Source: Rhodoferax sp. PAMC 29310 (GTDB lineage: Bacteria > Pseudomonadota > Gammaproteobacteria > Burkholderiales > Burkholderiaceae_C). From it: a stretch of 64,000 nucleotides of DNA. Positions 1 through 6,910 of this stretch are shown piece after piece. The notes beneath the pieces were generated by a model. That model saw nothing but the letters and a program-made list of their open reading frames with translations, was not told where the DNA came from and did not search any database. Position 1 is the first letter of the stretch. The number at the start of each line of letters is the position of its first letter. A program made the translations under genes and the position numbers. The stretch spans positions 3,410,001-3,474,000 of the forward strand of contig NZ_CP072852.1 of NCBI RefSeq assembly GCF_017948265.1, read 5' to 3'.

Positions 1-542
1 CCATGGAGCCGGAAAACCTGGCCGTGGCTGCGGTGGTGGCGCAAGAGCTGTTGTCGCGCCGGGTCAGCCTGTCGGTGGACTGCCATTCGGGCTTTGGGCG
101 GCGCGACCGCATCTGGTTTCCCTACGCCCACACGCGGGCGCCCATTGCGCATTTGGCGGAGCTGCACGCGCTGAAAAGCATTTTTGTGCAGTCGCACAGC
201 CACCACCGCTACATCATTGAGCCGCAAAGCGGGCAGTATTTGGCGCATGGCGACTTGTGGGACCACCTGCACCAGCAAGCGTGCACCGACCCGGCGCGGG
301 TGTTTTTGCCGCTGACGCTGGAGATGGGCTCATGGCTGTGGGTGAAGAAGAACCCGCGCCAGCTTTTCTCGCGCCACGGCATGTTCAACCCGCTGATTGA
401 GCACCGCCAGCAGCGGGTGCTGCGCCAGCACCAGTTGTTGCTGGATTTCCTCTCACGCGCAGCCAGTGGCCATGAGTTGTGGCAGCCGCTGGGGGACGCC
501 CGGGCCCCGCACCATGCGCGCGCCTTGCAGGATTGGTACTGA
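1..542 (+). CDS. M14-type zinc carboxypeptidase family protein, 3' part
   Basis: The reading frame is open from the left edge, so this is the C-terminal part (about 180 residues) of a longer gene. The segment SVDCHSGFG fits the zinc-ligand histidine region of M14 carboxypeptidases, and LTLEMGSWLW fits the segment with the catalytic glutamate. The HxxE ligand pair normally found near the N-terminus would lie outside the window. The expected activity is removal of C-terminal amino acids or amide cleavage, but the substrate is unknown. The alpha/beta hydrolase gene starts 7 bases after the stop codon, so the two are probably co-transcribed. Family assignment rests on these motifs only. Confidence 0.7.
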   Translation, partial: MEPENLAVAAVVAQELLSRRVSLSVDCHSGFGRRDRIWFPYAHTRAPIAHLAELHALKSIFVQSHSHHRYIIEPQSGQYLAHGDLWDHLHQQACTDPARVFLPLTLEMGSWLWVKKNPRQLFSRHGMFNPLIEHRQQRVLRQHQLLLDFLSRAASGHELWQPLGDARAPHHARALQDWY

Positions 543-548
543 GGCCCC

Positions 549-1391
549 ATGCTAGAACCCATGTCGACTTCCAAAACCGAAAACACAGCACCAATGACCG
601 CCAGCGTGGTGTCTCCCACCTGGGTGTTTTTGCGCGGCCTGACCCGCGAGAGCCGGCACTGGGGCCGCTTTGTGGACGAGTTTGCGCATGCCCTGCCGGG
701 CAGCCGGGTGATGGCGCTGGATTTGCCGGGCAATGGGCACCTGAATTCATTCCCCAGTCCAACGCGGGTGCCGGCCATGGTGGCGCACTGCCGCAGGCAA
801 CTGGCCCTGCGCCAGGTGGACGGGCCGGTGCGGCTGCTGGCCATGTCGCTGGGCGCCATGGTGGCGGTGGCTTGGGCGCAAGCGCACCCGCAAGAGGTGG
901 TCAGCCAGGTGTTGATCAACACCAGCTTGCGGCCCTTCAGCCCGTTTTACCAACGGCTCAAACCCGCCAACTACGGCGTGTTGCTGCGCCTGGTGCTGAG
1001 CCGGGCCAGTGACGAGGCCTGGGAAAGCGCGGTTCTGCGTTTGACGAGCAATCATTGGGCGAATCAGCCTGAGGCGGTGTTGCCGCACTGGTTGGCGTTG
1101 CGCGCGGCCAACCCGGTGTCGCGCGCCAATGCCTTGCGCCAGTTGCTGGCCGCGGCAGGCTACCGGGCGTCTGCGCAGCCGCCGGCGGTGCCTACGCTCC
1201 TGCTGGCCAGTGAAAACGACCAACTGGTGTCCCCGGACTGCTCGACAACGCTGGCGCGCCTGTGGCGCACTCCCTTGCGGCTGCACCCCAGCGCCGGGCA
1301 CGATCTGCCGTTGGACGACGGCCTTTGGGTGGCGGCGCAGGTGCGCGACTGGCTGGCCAGCGCCCTGCCAACGCCGGCCTCTGCGCCTTAG
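549..1391 (+). CDS. alpha/beta hydrolase
   Basis: Protein of about 280 residues with an alpha/beta-hydrolase layout: an oxyanion-hole strand near WVFLRGLTRESRHWG, the nucleophile elbow AMSLG (the first Gly of GxSxG is Ala), a late acid in SENDQLVSP and the catalytic His in SAGHDLPLDDG. The family hydrolyses esters, lipids or small amides; nothing shows the substrate. Several in-frame ATGs exist (549, 570, 594); the hydrolase core starts after the third, so the first 10-15 residues are uncertain. It follows the carboxypeptidase closely on the same strand and ends facing the convergent thioesterase gene, with which it overlaps by 4 bases. Confidence 0.75.
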   Translation: MLEPMSTSKTENTAPMTASVVSPTWVFLRGLTRESRHWGRFVDEFAHALPGSRVMALDLPGNGHLNSFPSPTRVPAMVAHCRRQLALRQVDGPVRLLAMSLGAMVAVAWAQAHPQEVVSQVLINTSLRPFSPFYQRLKPANYGVLLRLVLSRASDEAWESAVLRLTSNHWANQPEAVLPHWLALRAANPVSRANALRQLLAAAGYRASAQPPAVPTLLLASENDQLVSPDCSTTLARLWRTPLRLHPSAGHDLPLDDGLWVAAQVRDWLASALPTPASAP

Positions 1392-1885
1392 GCCGAAGGC
1401 GGCTCCATGGGCGCGCGCAGGGCGCTAAAACGCTGATCCATTTCACGGCGCATTTGTTTGCGCACCTCAGCGGCCGAGTGGCGGCGGCGCTCGTCCGCAG
1501 TGGTGGGTTGCAGGGGCGTCACGGGCACGGGTTTGCCGTGTTCGTCCACCGCCACCATGGTGAAGAAGCAGCTGTTCACATGGCGCACCACGCGGTCGCG
1601 AATGTTCTCGGCAATCACCTTGATGCCAATCTCCATGGACGAGGTGCCGGTGTGGTTGACCGAGGCCAGCAGGGTGACGAGTTCGCCCACATGAATGGGC
1701 TGGCGAAACACCACCTGGTCCACGCTGAGCGTGACCACGTAGTGCCCGGCGTAGCGGCTGGCGCAGGCGTAGGCGGCCTGGTCCAGCAGCTTGAGCAGGT
1801 TGCCGCCGTGCACTTTGCCGGAAAAGTTGGCCGTGTCGGGCGTCATCAACACGGTCATCGAGAGTTGGTGCGAGGGCAGGTCCAT
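1388..1885 (-). CDS. acyl-CoA thioesterase, hotdog fold
   Basis: Protein of 165 residues of the YciA/BFIT-type acyl-CoA thioesterase family, which releases free CoA from acyl-CoAs in the cytoplasm. The hotdog signature TANFSGKVHGGNLLKLLDQAAY is recognisable near residues 17-38, with the helix-capping HGGNLLKLLD segment, followed by strands containing VDQVVFRQPIHVGE and TSSMEIGIKV. The ATG at 1885 is chosen because it overlaps the stop codon of the upstream methylglyoxal synthase gene as TGATG, a translational-coupling arrangement. An upstream in-frame start would lie inside that gene. Confidence 0.85.
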   Translation of the reverse strand: MDLPSHQLSMTVLMTPDTANFSGKVHGGNLLKLLDQAAYACASRYAGHYVVTLSVDQVVFRQPIHVGELVTLLASVNHTGTSSMEIGIKVIAENIRDRVVRHVNSCFFTMVAVDEHGKPVPVTPLQPTTADERRRHSAAEVRKQMRREMDQRFSALRAPMEPPSA

Positions 1886-2760
1886 CAGAGAGTTCCGCTC
1901 AAGGTATTCACGGCCTGCGCCCAGCGTTGGGCCATGGCGGGGGTGTTGTAGCAAGTGGTGCTGGCGGCGGCGCTGTACACGGCGCGCTCCAGCAGTTGAA
2001 TGTCGGCCTCGTGCTGGCGGGCGACATGCGGGTCTTCAAAGAAGATGACTTTTTGGACACGACGGTCCAGCACCAGTTCGGCAATTTGTGCATCACCGCC
2101 CAGCGGCCCACTTTGGTAGCGGGTGACCCAGGGCGTGTCGGCAGGCCAGCCGCGCGACCAGGCCATCTCGTTCAGGCGGCTGCCGGTGGTACCGGTGGCC
2201 ACGCGGCTGGCAAAGCGTGAGAGCAGGTCAAAGTGGGTGCCAGCAAAGTCCACCATTTGTTCTTTGCGGGCATCGTGGGCAATCAGCGCCAACGATTGGC
2301 CTTCCAGTGCAAACAGGGCTTTGGCTTCAGGCGGGGCTTGGGCGGCCAGGCCAGCACTGGCCAACTCCACCGCCACCCATTCAATGGCACCGGCCACGGT
2401 GGCTACAAAAGGTTTGCCGTGAATCACGCACTGGCGTTTGAGCGCCTGTGCCTCGGGGTAGAGCGAGGTGGGGTCGACCGGGTCAATCAAAAAGAACATG
2501 CCGTCCAGCGCGGATTCGGGCGTGAGCCCGCCCGCCATGCGAGACACCAGGCGCATGAGGCCGCCATCACGCCCGTCGCCCACGGGCACCAGTTGTTCGC
2601 TGAGCAGGGCTTTTTTGACCAGCGCATCGTGCGCGCCGCCGGTGGCGTGCAATTGCAGGCCCAGCGCTTGAAGGCCGGGGGCGCAGGTGCGGGCCCAGTG
2701 CAGCAGGCCGCTGTCATGGCCGAGGCGGTGAAGGCGGTGCGCGGCAAGTCCGAAATTCAT
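1885..2760 (-). CDS. methylglyoxal synthase with tandem MGS-like domains
   Basis: The C-terminal half (about residues 155-290) is a methylglyoxal synthase domain, which converts dihydroxyacetone phosphate to methylglyoxal and phosphate. It keeps IAHD (H162, D163), GTTGSRL, GPLGGD (D223) and FFEDP...H250..D253, matching E. coli MgsA His19/Asp20, Asp71, His98 and Asp101. The N-terminal half (1-140) is a diverged copy of the same fold: LAAHRLHR, HATGGAHD, and LIDPVDP followed by VATVAGAIEW. In it the Asp71, His98 and Asp101 positions are replaced, so it is probably inactive. MgsA is normally about 150 residues, so 291 is double length. It is translationally coupled to the thioesterase downstream. 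Confidence 0.85.
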   Translation of the reverse strand: MNFGLAAHRLHRLGHDSGLLHWARTCAPGLQALGLQLHATGGAHDALVKKALLSEQLVPVGDGRDGGLMRLVSRMAGGLTPESALDGMFFLIDPVDPTSLYPEAQALKRQCVIHGKPFVATVAGAIEWVAVELASAGLAAQAPPEAKALFALEGQSLALIAHDARKEQMVDFAGTHFDLLSRFASRVATGTTGSRLNEMAWSRGWPADTPWVTRYQSGPLGGDAQIAELVLDRRVQKVIFFEDPHVARQHEADIQLLERAVYSAAASTTCYNTPAMAQRWAQAVNTLSGTL

Positions 2761-2872
2761 GGGGGAGGCTTTCGTGTGCGTGAAAGAGTCAGTGGGATGT
2801 GAGGGATGGGCCGATGGTAAACGCCACGCGAGAGGTCTGGCGCTGCGCGGCCCCCGGCGCTACGATCGGTCC

Positions 2873-3280
2873 ATGAAAAAAAACCTTCACCCCGTTCGTG
2901 GTGCTTGCCCTTGCGAAAGCGGCTTGCCTTACGCTGATTGCTGCGGCCCTTGGCACGCGGGGCTGAAAGAGGGGCGCCACGCCCCGACGCCAGAGGCGCT
3001 GATGCGATCGCGTTACAGCGCCTATGTGCTGGGGCTGATTGATTACCTGTTGGCCACTTGGCATGGCTCCACCTCGCCGGGCGACCTGGAGTTGCCCCCG
3101 GTGAAATGGCTGGGGCTGGAGGTGCGCCACGCCGAGATGACGGGCGACGCCGGGGTGGTCGACTTTGTGGCCCGCTGCCGGGACAGCAATGGCGCGCAGC
3201 GCATGGCCGAGACCAGCCGCTTTGTGCGCGAGGAGGGGCGCTGGTACTACATCGACGGGGTGATGCAGGAAGAGGATTAA
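2873..3280 (+). CDS. YchJ family protein (UPF0225) with SEC-C motif
   Basis: Protein of 135 residues. The N-terminus has a SEC-C-type zinc motif (CPCESGLPYADCCGPW, residues 11-26), followed by the YchJ core with ALMRSRYSAYVLG and YLLATWH and an NTF2-like C-terminal half ending WYYIDGVMQEED. The molecular function of the family is not established. ATG 2873 is chosen because it sits just before the SEC-C motif; the upstream extension is low-complexity and overlaps the promoter region of the divergent methylglyoxal synthase gene. Confidence 0.85.
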   Translation: MKKNLHPVRGACPCESGLPYADCCGPWHAGLKEGRHAPTPEALMRSRYSAYVLGLIDYLLATWHGSTSPGDLELPPVKWLGLEVRHAEMTGDAGVVDFVARCRDSNGAQRMAETSRFVREEGRWYYIDGVMQEED

Positions 3281-3310
3281 ACCACCTAGATGCCAGCGTG
3301 GCAGGTGATG

Positions 3311-3370
3311 ATAGCTATTGTTTTAATAGCTACTTCCGCTTTGTAAACGGGCGCCAGAGGCATTATTTTC
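3311..3370 (+). repeat. Comamonadaceae-type intergenic mini-repeat, copy 1
   Basis: A 60-bp element between the YchJ and FabG-like genes. It contains ATAGCTATTGTTTTAATAGC, an inverted-repeat left arm, and the right-end block GGGCGCCAGAGGC followed by a T-rich end. The same plan recurs elsewhere in the window, for example at 20582, 30279 and 60815. It lies just after the ychJ-like stop and may shape the 3' end of that transcript. Confidence 0.7.
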
Positions 3371-3469
3371 ATATGGGTTTTTAACCTAGCACCTTCTGCT
3401 TTGTCAGGGAAGCGATCGTGCCGGGGCACTAAGATCAGCGGCTTCTTAACCCTTGCTTATTGATCTGCC

Positions 3470-4219
3470 ATGACCGCTCCCCGCTTGCTCGACAAAGTCA
3501 GTCTCATCACCGGCGCCGCCCAAGGCATTGGCCTGGCCACGGCGCTTAAATTTGCCACTGAGGGCGCCATCGTCATCGTGTGCGACCGCACGCAAGCCGG
3601 TGTGGACGAGGCCGTAGCGCAATGCCAGGCGCTGGGTGTTCAGGCCGATGGCTTTGTGGTGGATGTGACGGACCGCCCGGCGGTGGACGCCGTGGTGGCC
3701 AGCGTGCTGGCCAAGTTTGGCCGCATTGACGTGCTCGTGAACAACGCCGGCATCACCCAGGATGCGCGCCTGCAGAAAATGACCCTTGAGCAGTTCGACC
3801 GGGTGATTGATGTCAATTTGCGCGGCGTTTTCCATTGCTCGCAAGCGGTGGCGGACGCCATGGTGGCCCAAGGCAGCGGCGTGATTTTGAACGCCAGCTC
3901 GGTGGTGGGCATTTATGGCAACTTTGGCCAGACCAACTACGCCGCCAGCAAGTTTGGCGTGATTGGCTTCACCAAAACCTGGAGCCGCGAACTCGGCCCC
4001 AAAGGCATTCGCGTGAACGCGGTGGCCCCCGGGTTTGTGAACACCCCCATGGTGGCGGCCATGCCCGAGAAAGTGCGCCAGGACCTGGAGGCCAAGGTGC
4101 CGCTCAAGCGTTTGGGCAAGCCCGAAGAAATTGCCAATGTGTACGCATTTTTGGCCAGCGACGAGGCCAGCTACATCAACGGCGAGGTGATTGAGGTGTC
4201 GGGCGGCATGTCGCTCTAA
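3470..4219 (+). CDS. 3-oxoacyl-ACP reductase FabG-like SDR
   Basis: Protein of 249 residues, the typical size for classical short-chain dehydrogenases. It shows the cofactor motif TGAAQGIG (residues 14-21), an acidic CDRTQ after the second strand, NNAG near residue 92, the catalytic Ser in NASSVVG, YAASK near 157 and the PG motif [10 protein letters not shown]. It most resembles FabG-type 3-oxoacyl-ACP or acetoacetyl-CoA reductases, reducing a beta-keto thioester with NAD(P)H. No other fatty-acid or PHB gene is adjacent, so it may be a secondary FabG rather than the housekeeping copy. Confidence 0.85.
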   Translation: MTAPRLLDKVSLITGAAQGIGLATALKFATEGAIVIVCDRTQAGVDEAVAQCQALGVQADGFVVDVTDRPAVDAVVASVLAKFGRIDVLVNNAGITQDARLQKMTLEQFDRVIDVNLRGVFHCSQAVADAMVAQGSGVILNASSVVGIYGNFGQTNYAASKFGVIGFTKTWSRELGPKGIRVNAVAPGFVNTPMVAAMPEKVRQDLEAKVPLKRLGKPEEIANVYAFLASDEASYINGEVIEVSGGMSL

Positions 4220-4251
4220 GCCCGGCGAGGCATCGCCTTACCGGGCGGCCC

Positions 4252-4719
4252 TTACTTGGCGGCGCGTTCGGCGTAGCGGTTAAAGCGCAGCGCGCGGGCC
4301 TCTAGCGTGATGCGGTGCCAAGTCTGGCGCTTGGCAACCGGGCCCATCTCCAGCCAGTACTGCACTTCGGTAAAGGTGCGTCCGCAGCCCCTGCACTCTT
4401 CGTCACCCTGGCTGGTGGAGCAAATGGCAATACACGGGGTGTCTTGGGTGCTGTCGTACCAGGCCAGCCAGGCGTCCATGGCCTCAGGCGTGAGCGTGGC
4501 GTCGTCCACCTCATGGGCGTGATCAAACACCATGTGCGCATACACCTCGGCCAGCGCCCGCGTGGGGGCCGGCAGAGAAAATCCGTCGGGTGAGGGCGAT
4601 TGAGCGCGCCAGAAGTTGATGGCCGACTCGATGTCGGTGATGAAAATGACTGCCAAGTAATGTGTCCGAGAGGGGTCCGTCCAGTAGGGGACGGGCATCA
4701 TAGCCCGCCCGCTGTTCAC
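4252..4719 (-). CDS. DUF3717 + DUF1289 domain protein
   Basis: Two small uncharacterised domains in one protein. FITDIESAINFWRAQ near residues 26-40 matches DUF3717. The C-terminal part TPCIAICSTSQGDEECRGCGRTFTEV matches the cysteine-rich DUF1289 (four Cys, possible metal site). The longest frame starts with GTG at 4719; the double ATG at 4701/4698 is an equally good start, and neither has a convincing ribosome-binding site. It faces the FabG-like gene tail-to-tail. Function is unknown. Confidence 0.65.
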   Translation of the reverse strand: MNSGRAMMPVPYWTDPSRTHYLAVIFITDIESAINFWRAQSPSPDGFSLPAPTRALAEVYAHMVFDHAHEVDDATLTPEAMDAWLAWYDSTQDTPCIAICSTSQGDEECRGCGRTFTEVQYWLEMGPVAKRQTWHRITLEARALRFNRYAERAAK

Positions 4720-4735
4720 CCACCCCGGCAGGGTT

Positions 4736-5695
4736 TTAACGTTTTGTCGTCGCGGTGGCCGAGCGCAGGCTCAGCAGCATGGTGATGGCCAAAATACCCA
4801 CCACCACACCCAGGGACACGCCCACCGGGATTTTGACCAGGTCAATCAAACACATCTTGGTGCCAATGAACACCAGAATCACCGCCAGGCCGTAGTTCAA
4901 CAGGTGGAACTTGTTGGCCACAGCCGCCAGCAAAAAGTACATGGCGCGCAGGCCCAAAATGGCGAACACATTACTGGTCAGCACAATGAACGGGTCTTGG
5001 GTGATGGCAAAAATGGCGGGAATCGAGTCCACGGCAAAGATCACGTCAGTGAGTGCGACCAAACAGATCACCATGAACAGTGGCGTGGCAATCTTCTTGC
5101 CGTTTTCCACGGTCCAGAACTTTTCACCGTCGTGGTTTTTGCTGACGGGCAGCACGCGGCGCAGCAGCTTGAGCGCGGGGTTGTCCTCCAAGCTGGGCTC
5201 CTTGCCGGCAGCCCACCACATCTTCACGCCGGTCAAAATCAAAAAGGCGCCGAAGACATACAAGATCCAGTGGAATTCGGCCAGCAGCCAGCCGCCCACC
5301 AAAATCATGACTGTGCGCAGCACGATGGCGCCAATGATGCCAATCATCAGCACCCGCTTCTGGTACTGGGTGGGCACGGCAAAGTAGGTGAAGATCAGCA
5401 GGAAAACAAAGATGTTGTCCACCGCGAGTGATTTCTCGATCAGGTAGCCGGTCAGAAACTCAACGGCCTTCTGGTTGGCCAGCTCCACAGAGCCAGTGCT
5501 GTCCTTGACGGCCCACCAGAACAAGGCGTTGAACAAAAAGCTCAACGCCACCCAAACCAGCGACCAGTTCAGCGCCTCTTTAACGCCAATGTCATGCGCG
5601 CCCTGCTTTTTGAGGACAACAAAATCAATGAACAGGGAGGCAAGGACGATGCCGACGAAGGTGACCCAGAGCCACAGCGGCGCAATAGTGTGCAT
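4736..5695 (-). CDS. TerC/Alx family membrane protein, riboswitch-controlled
   Basis: Protein of 319 residues with about nine hydrophobic segments and the TerC signatures FLTGYLIEKSLAVDNIFVF and VALTDVIFAVDSIPAIFAIT, whose acidic residues lie in membrane helices. The family includes E. coli Alx and is linked to manganese export and metal homeostasis. The leader carries a yybP-ykoY element, which fits manganese control. AAGG sits 7 bases before the ATG. A second, shorter TerC-family gene is at 16548-17258. Confidence 0.9.
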   Translation of the reverse strand: MHTIAPLWLWVTFVGIVLASLFIDFVVLKKQGAHDIGVKEALNWSLVWVALSFLFNALFWWAVKDSTGSVELANQKAVEFLTGYLIEKSLAVDNIFVFLLIFTYFAVPTQYQKRVLMIGIIGAIVLRTVMILVGGWLLAEFHWILYVFGAFLILTGVKMWWAAGKEPSLEDNPALKLLRRVLPVSKNHDGEKFWTVENGKKIATPLFMVICLVALTDVIFAVDSIPAIFAITQDPFIVLTSNVFAILGLRAMYFLLAAVANKFHLLNYGLAVILVFIGTKMCLIDLVKIPVGVSLGVVVGILAITMLLSLRSATATTKR

Positions 5696-5730
5696 AACAA
5701 GACCTTGTAAAAAATTGAGCGCGATTGCGC

Positions 5731-5863
5731 ACCCAAAGGTCTTGCGGGAGAGAGCCTGGCGGCCCCTCTATGTGCTCCGGCTACTATTTTCATAGCAACG
5801 TATTGACGAAACACAAGCGCTTGAAGCCGTTTTGGCCACAAGGTCGCTACTCCCCTTACAGGT
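5731..5863 (-). promoter_or_regulatory. yybP-ykoY (Mn2+) riboswitch upstream of terC
   Basis: On the minus strand the leader contains the two hallmark blocks: AAGGGGAGTAGC near the 5' end and GCAAGACCTTTGGG at the 3' end. ACCTG-(T)-AAGG (5' side) pairs with CCTTTGGGT (3' side) to close P1. CGTCAATACG and a GCTAT...ATAG hairpin lie between. The P1 3' strand GACCTT (plus 5736-5741) is also exactly complementary to the terC ribosome-binding segment AAGGTC (plus 5701-5706). Ligand-stabilised P1 would therefore free the ribosome-binding site. The family assignment is from known consensus; the switching model is inference. Confidence 0.85.
5779..5837 (+). repeat. mini-repeat-like sequence inside the riboswitch
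   Basis: The plus strand reads CTACTATTTTCATAGC ... ACAAGCGCTTGAAGCC followed by GTTTTGGCC. This matches the left arm and the AGCGCTnGAGGCC right block of the window's intergenic repeat, yet lies wholly within the riboswitch aptamer. Either a copy inserted into a variable stem or the resemblance is partly chance. Confidence 0.45.
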
Positions 5864-6024
5864 GGACGAATTATGACCAGCGCGCAGATTTCCCCACACC
5901 CTGTCCGGGCTTGCGCTGCGGCCCGGATTGCGGGTGGCTCAACAGCGACCGTTAAACTGCAGGGCCCAGCGCCGCGCGTGTCGTGCGCGCCTTGCCACCC
6001 CTCTTCTTGACGACTGACTCCCCC

Positions 6025-6507
6025 GTGACCGATTTCCCAACTGACGACGCCCTGATCCAGCAACCCCGCCTCTGGCAAAACGAACGCTGGACCGCGCGCG
6101 TGATCAAGAACGACGACGATGACGGCTGGGCGGTGGCCATGACGCTGGACGGCGCCTTCGAGCCCGCGCTGGTGGGGCCCTGGACGATGGGGCGCGACAA
6201 AAAGAACCCCAAGCCGCTGGATGGCACGGCCTTCATCACGCTGGTCAAAACGGCGTCTGAATTTGTGCGCCGCCAAGAGCAGCAGTTGCACGCCTCGCTG
6301 CACCAAAGCATTGCCGTGGTGGCGGGTGAGGCCCGTGTGACGGTGCTGCTGGACATCGTGCCCGACGAAGACAATCCCTACGCCACCTTGACGGCGCAGG
6401 ACGAGGCGGGTGATGAGTTGGCCTGTGTGCGGGTCGCCCCCAATTTCAAGTTGAACCGCGCCAGCGCCAGCCGGTGGGTGGACAGCGGTTTTCCCAAGCC
6501 TCGCTGA
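6025..6507 (+). CDS. conserved hypothetical protein
   Basis: Protein of 160 residues from a GTG at 6025; an earlier GTG at 5983 is possible, but its extra residues are unlike the rest. The sequence is acidic and soluble, with DDALIQQPRLWQNERW, a central GPWTMGRDKKNPKPL and a C-terminal VAPNFKLNRASASRW. No signal peptide or membrane segment is seen. I recognise no catalytic motif and assign no function. It lies between the terC riboswitch, transcribed the other way, and a small YvlD-like membrane gene. Confidence 0.65.
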   Translation: MTDFPTDDALIQQPRLWQNERWTARVIKNDDDDGWAVAMTLDGAFEPALVGPWTMGRDKKNPKPLDGTAFITLVKTASEFVRRQEQQLHASLHQSIAVVAGEARVTVLLDIVPDEDNPYATLTAQDEAGDELACVRVAPNFKLNRASASRWVDSGFPKPR

Positions 6508-6556
6508 GTCGGGCGCCGCGCCGGCGCAAGTGCCCTTGCGGTGCTATTCTCGGCCC

Positions 6557-6910
6557 ATGAAACTACTCGTCAAATGGCTGCTTAGCGCAGCCGCCCTGCT
6601 GGGCGTGGCCTATCTTTACAACGGCGTGGTGGTGAGCAGCTTTGGCGCGGCGCTGATTGCGGCCTTTGTCATTGGCTTGTTCAACATGATTTTGCGACCC
6701 GTGCTGACGGTGCTGACTCTGCCAATCACCGTCATCACACTGGGCTTGTTCCTGTTTGTCATCAATGCGCTGATGTTCTGGTCGGCAGCCGGTGTACTGG
6801 ACGGCTTTTATGTGCGCGGCTTTGGTGCCGCGCTCTTGGGCTCGCTGATCTACTCGGTGTTCAGCGTGTTAATTGACACCTTTGTCGAGAGTCTGTTCCT
6901 TAAGTCGTAG
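6557..6910 (+). CDS. phage holin family 4 / YvlD-like membrane protein
   Basis: Protein of 117 residues with four predicted membrane helices (about 4-20, 30-50, 55-80 and 90-112) and the characteristic GLFNMILRPVLTVLTLPITV segment of the YvlD/DUF360 family. Despite the family name it is usually a chromosomal membrane protein of unknown function. ATG 6557 is chosen because the preceding in-frame codons are not hydrophobic. Its last 14 codons overlap the end of the convergent protease gene. Confidence 0.8.
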   Translation: MKLLVKWLLSAAALLGVAYLYNGVVVSSFGAALIAAFVIGLFNMILRPVLTVLTLPITVITLGLFLFVINALMFWSAAGVLDGFYVRGFGAALLGSLIYSVFSVLIDTFVESLFLKS

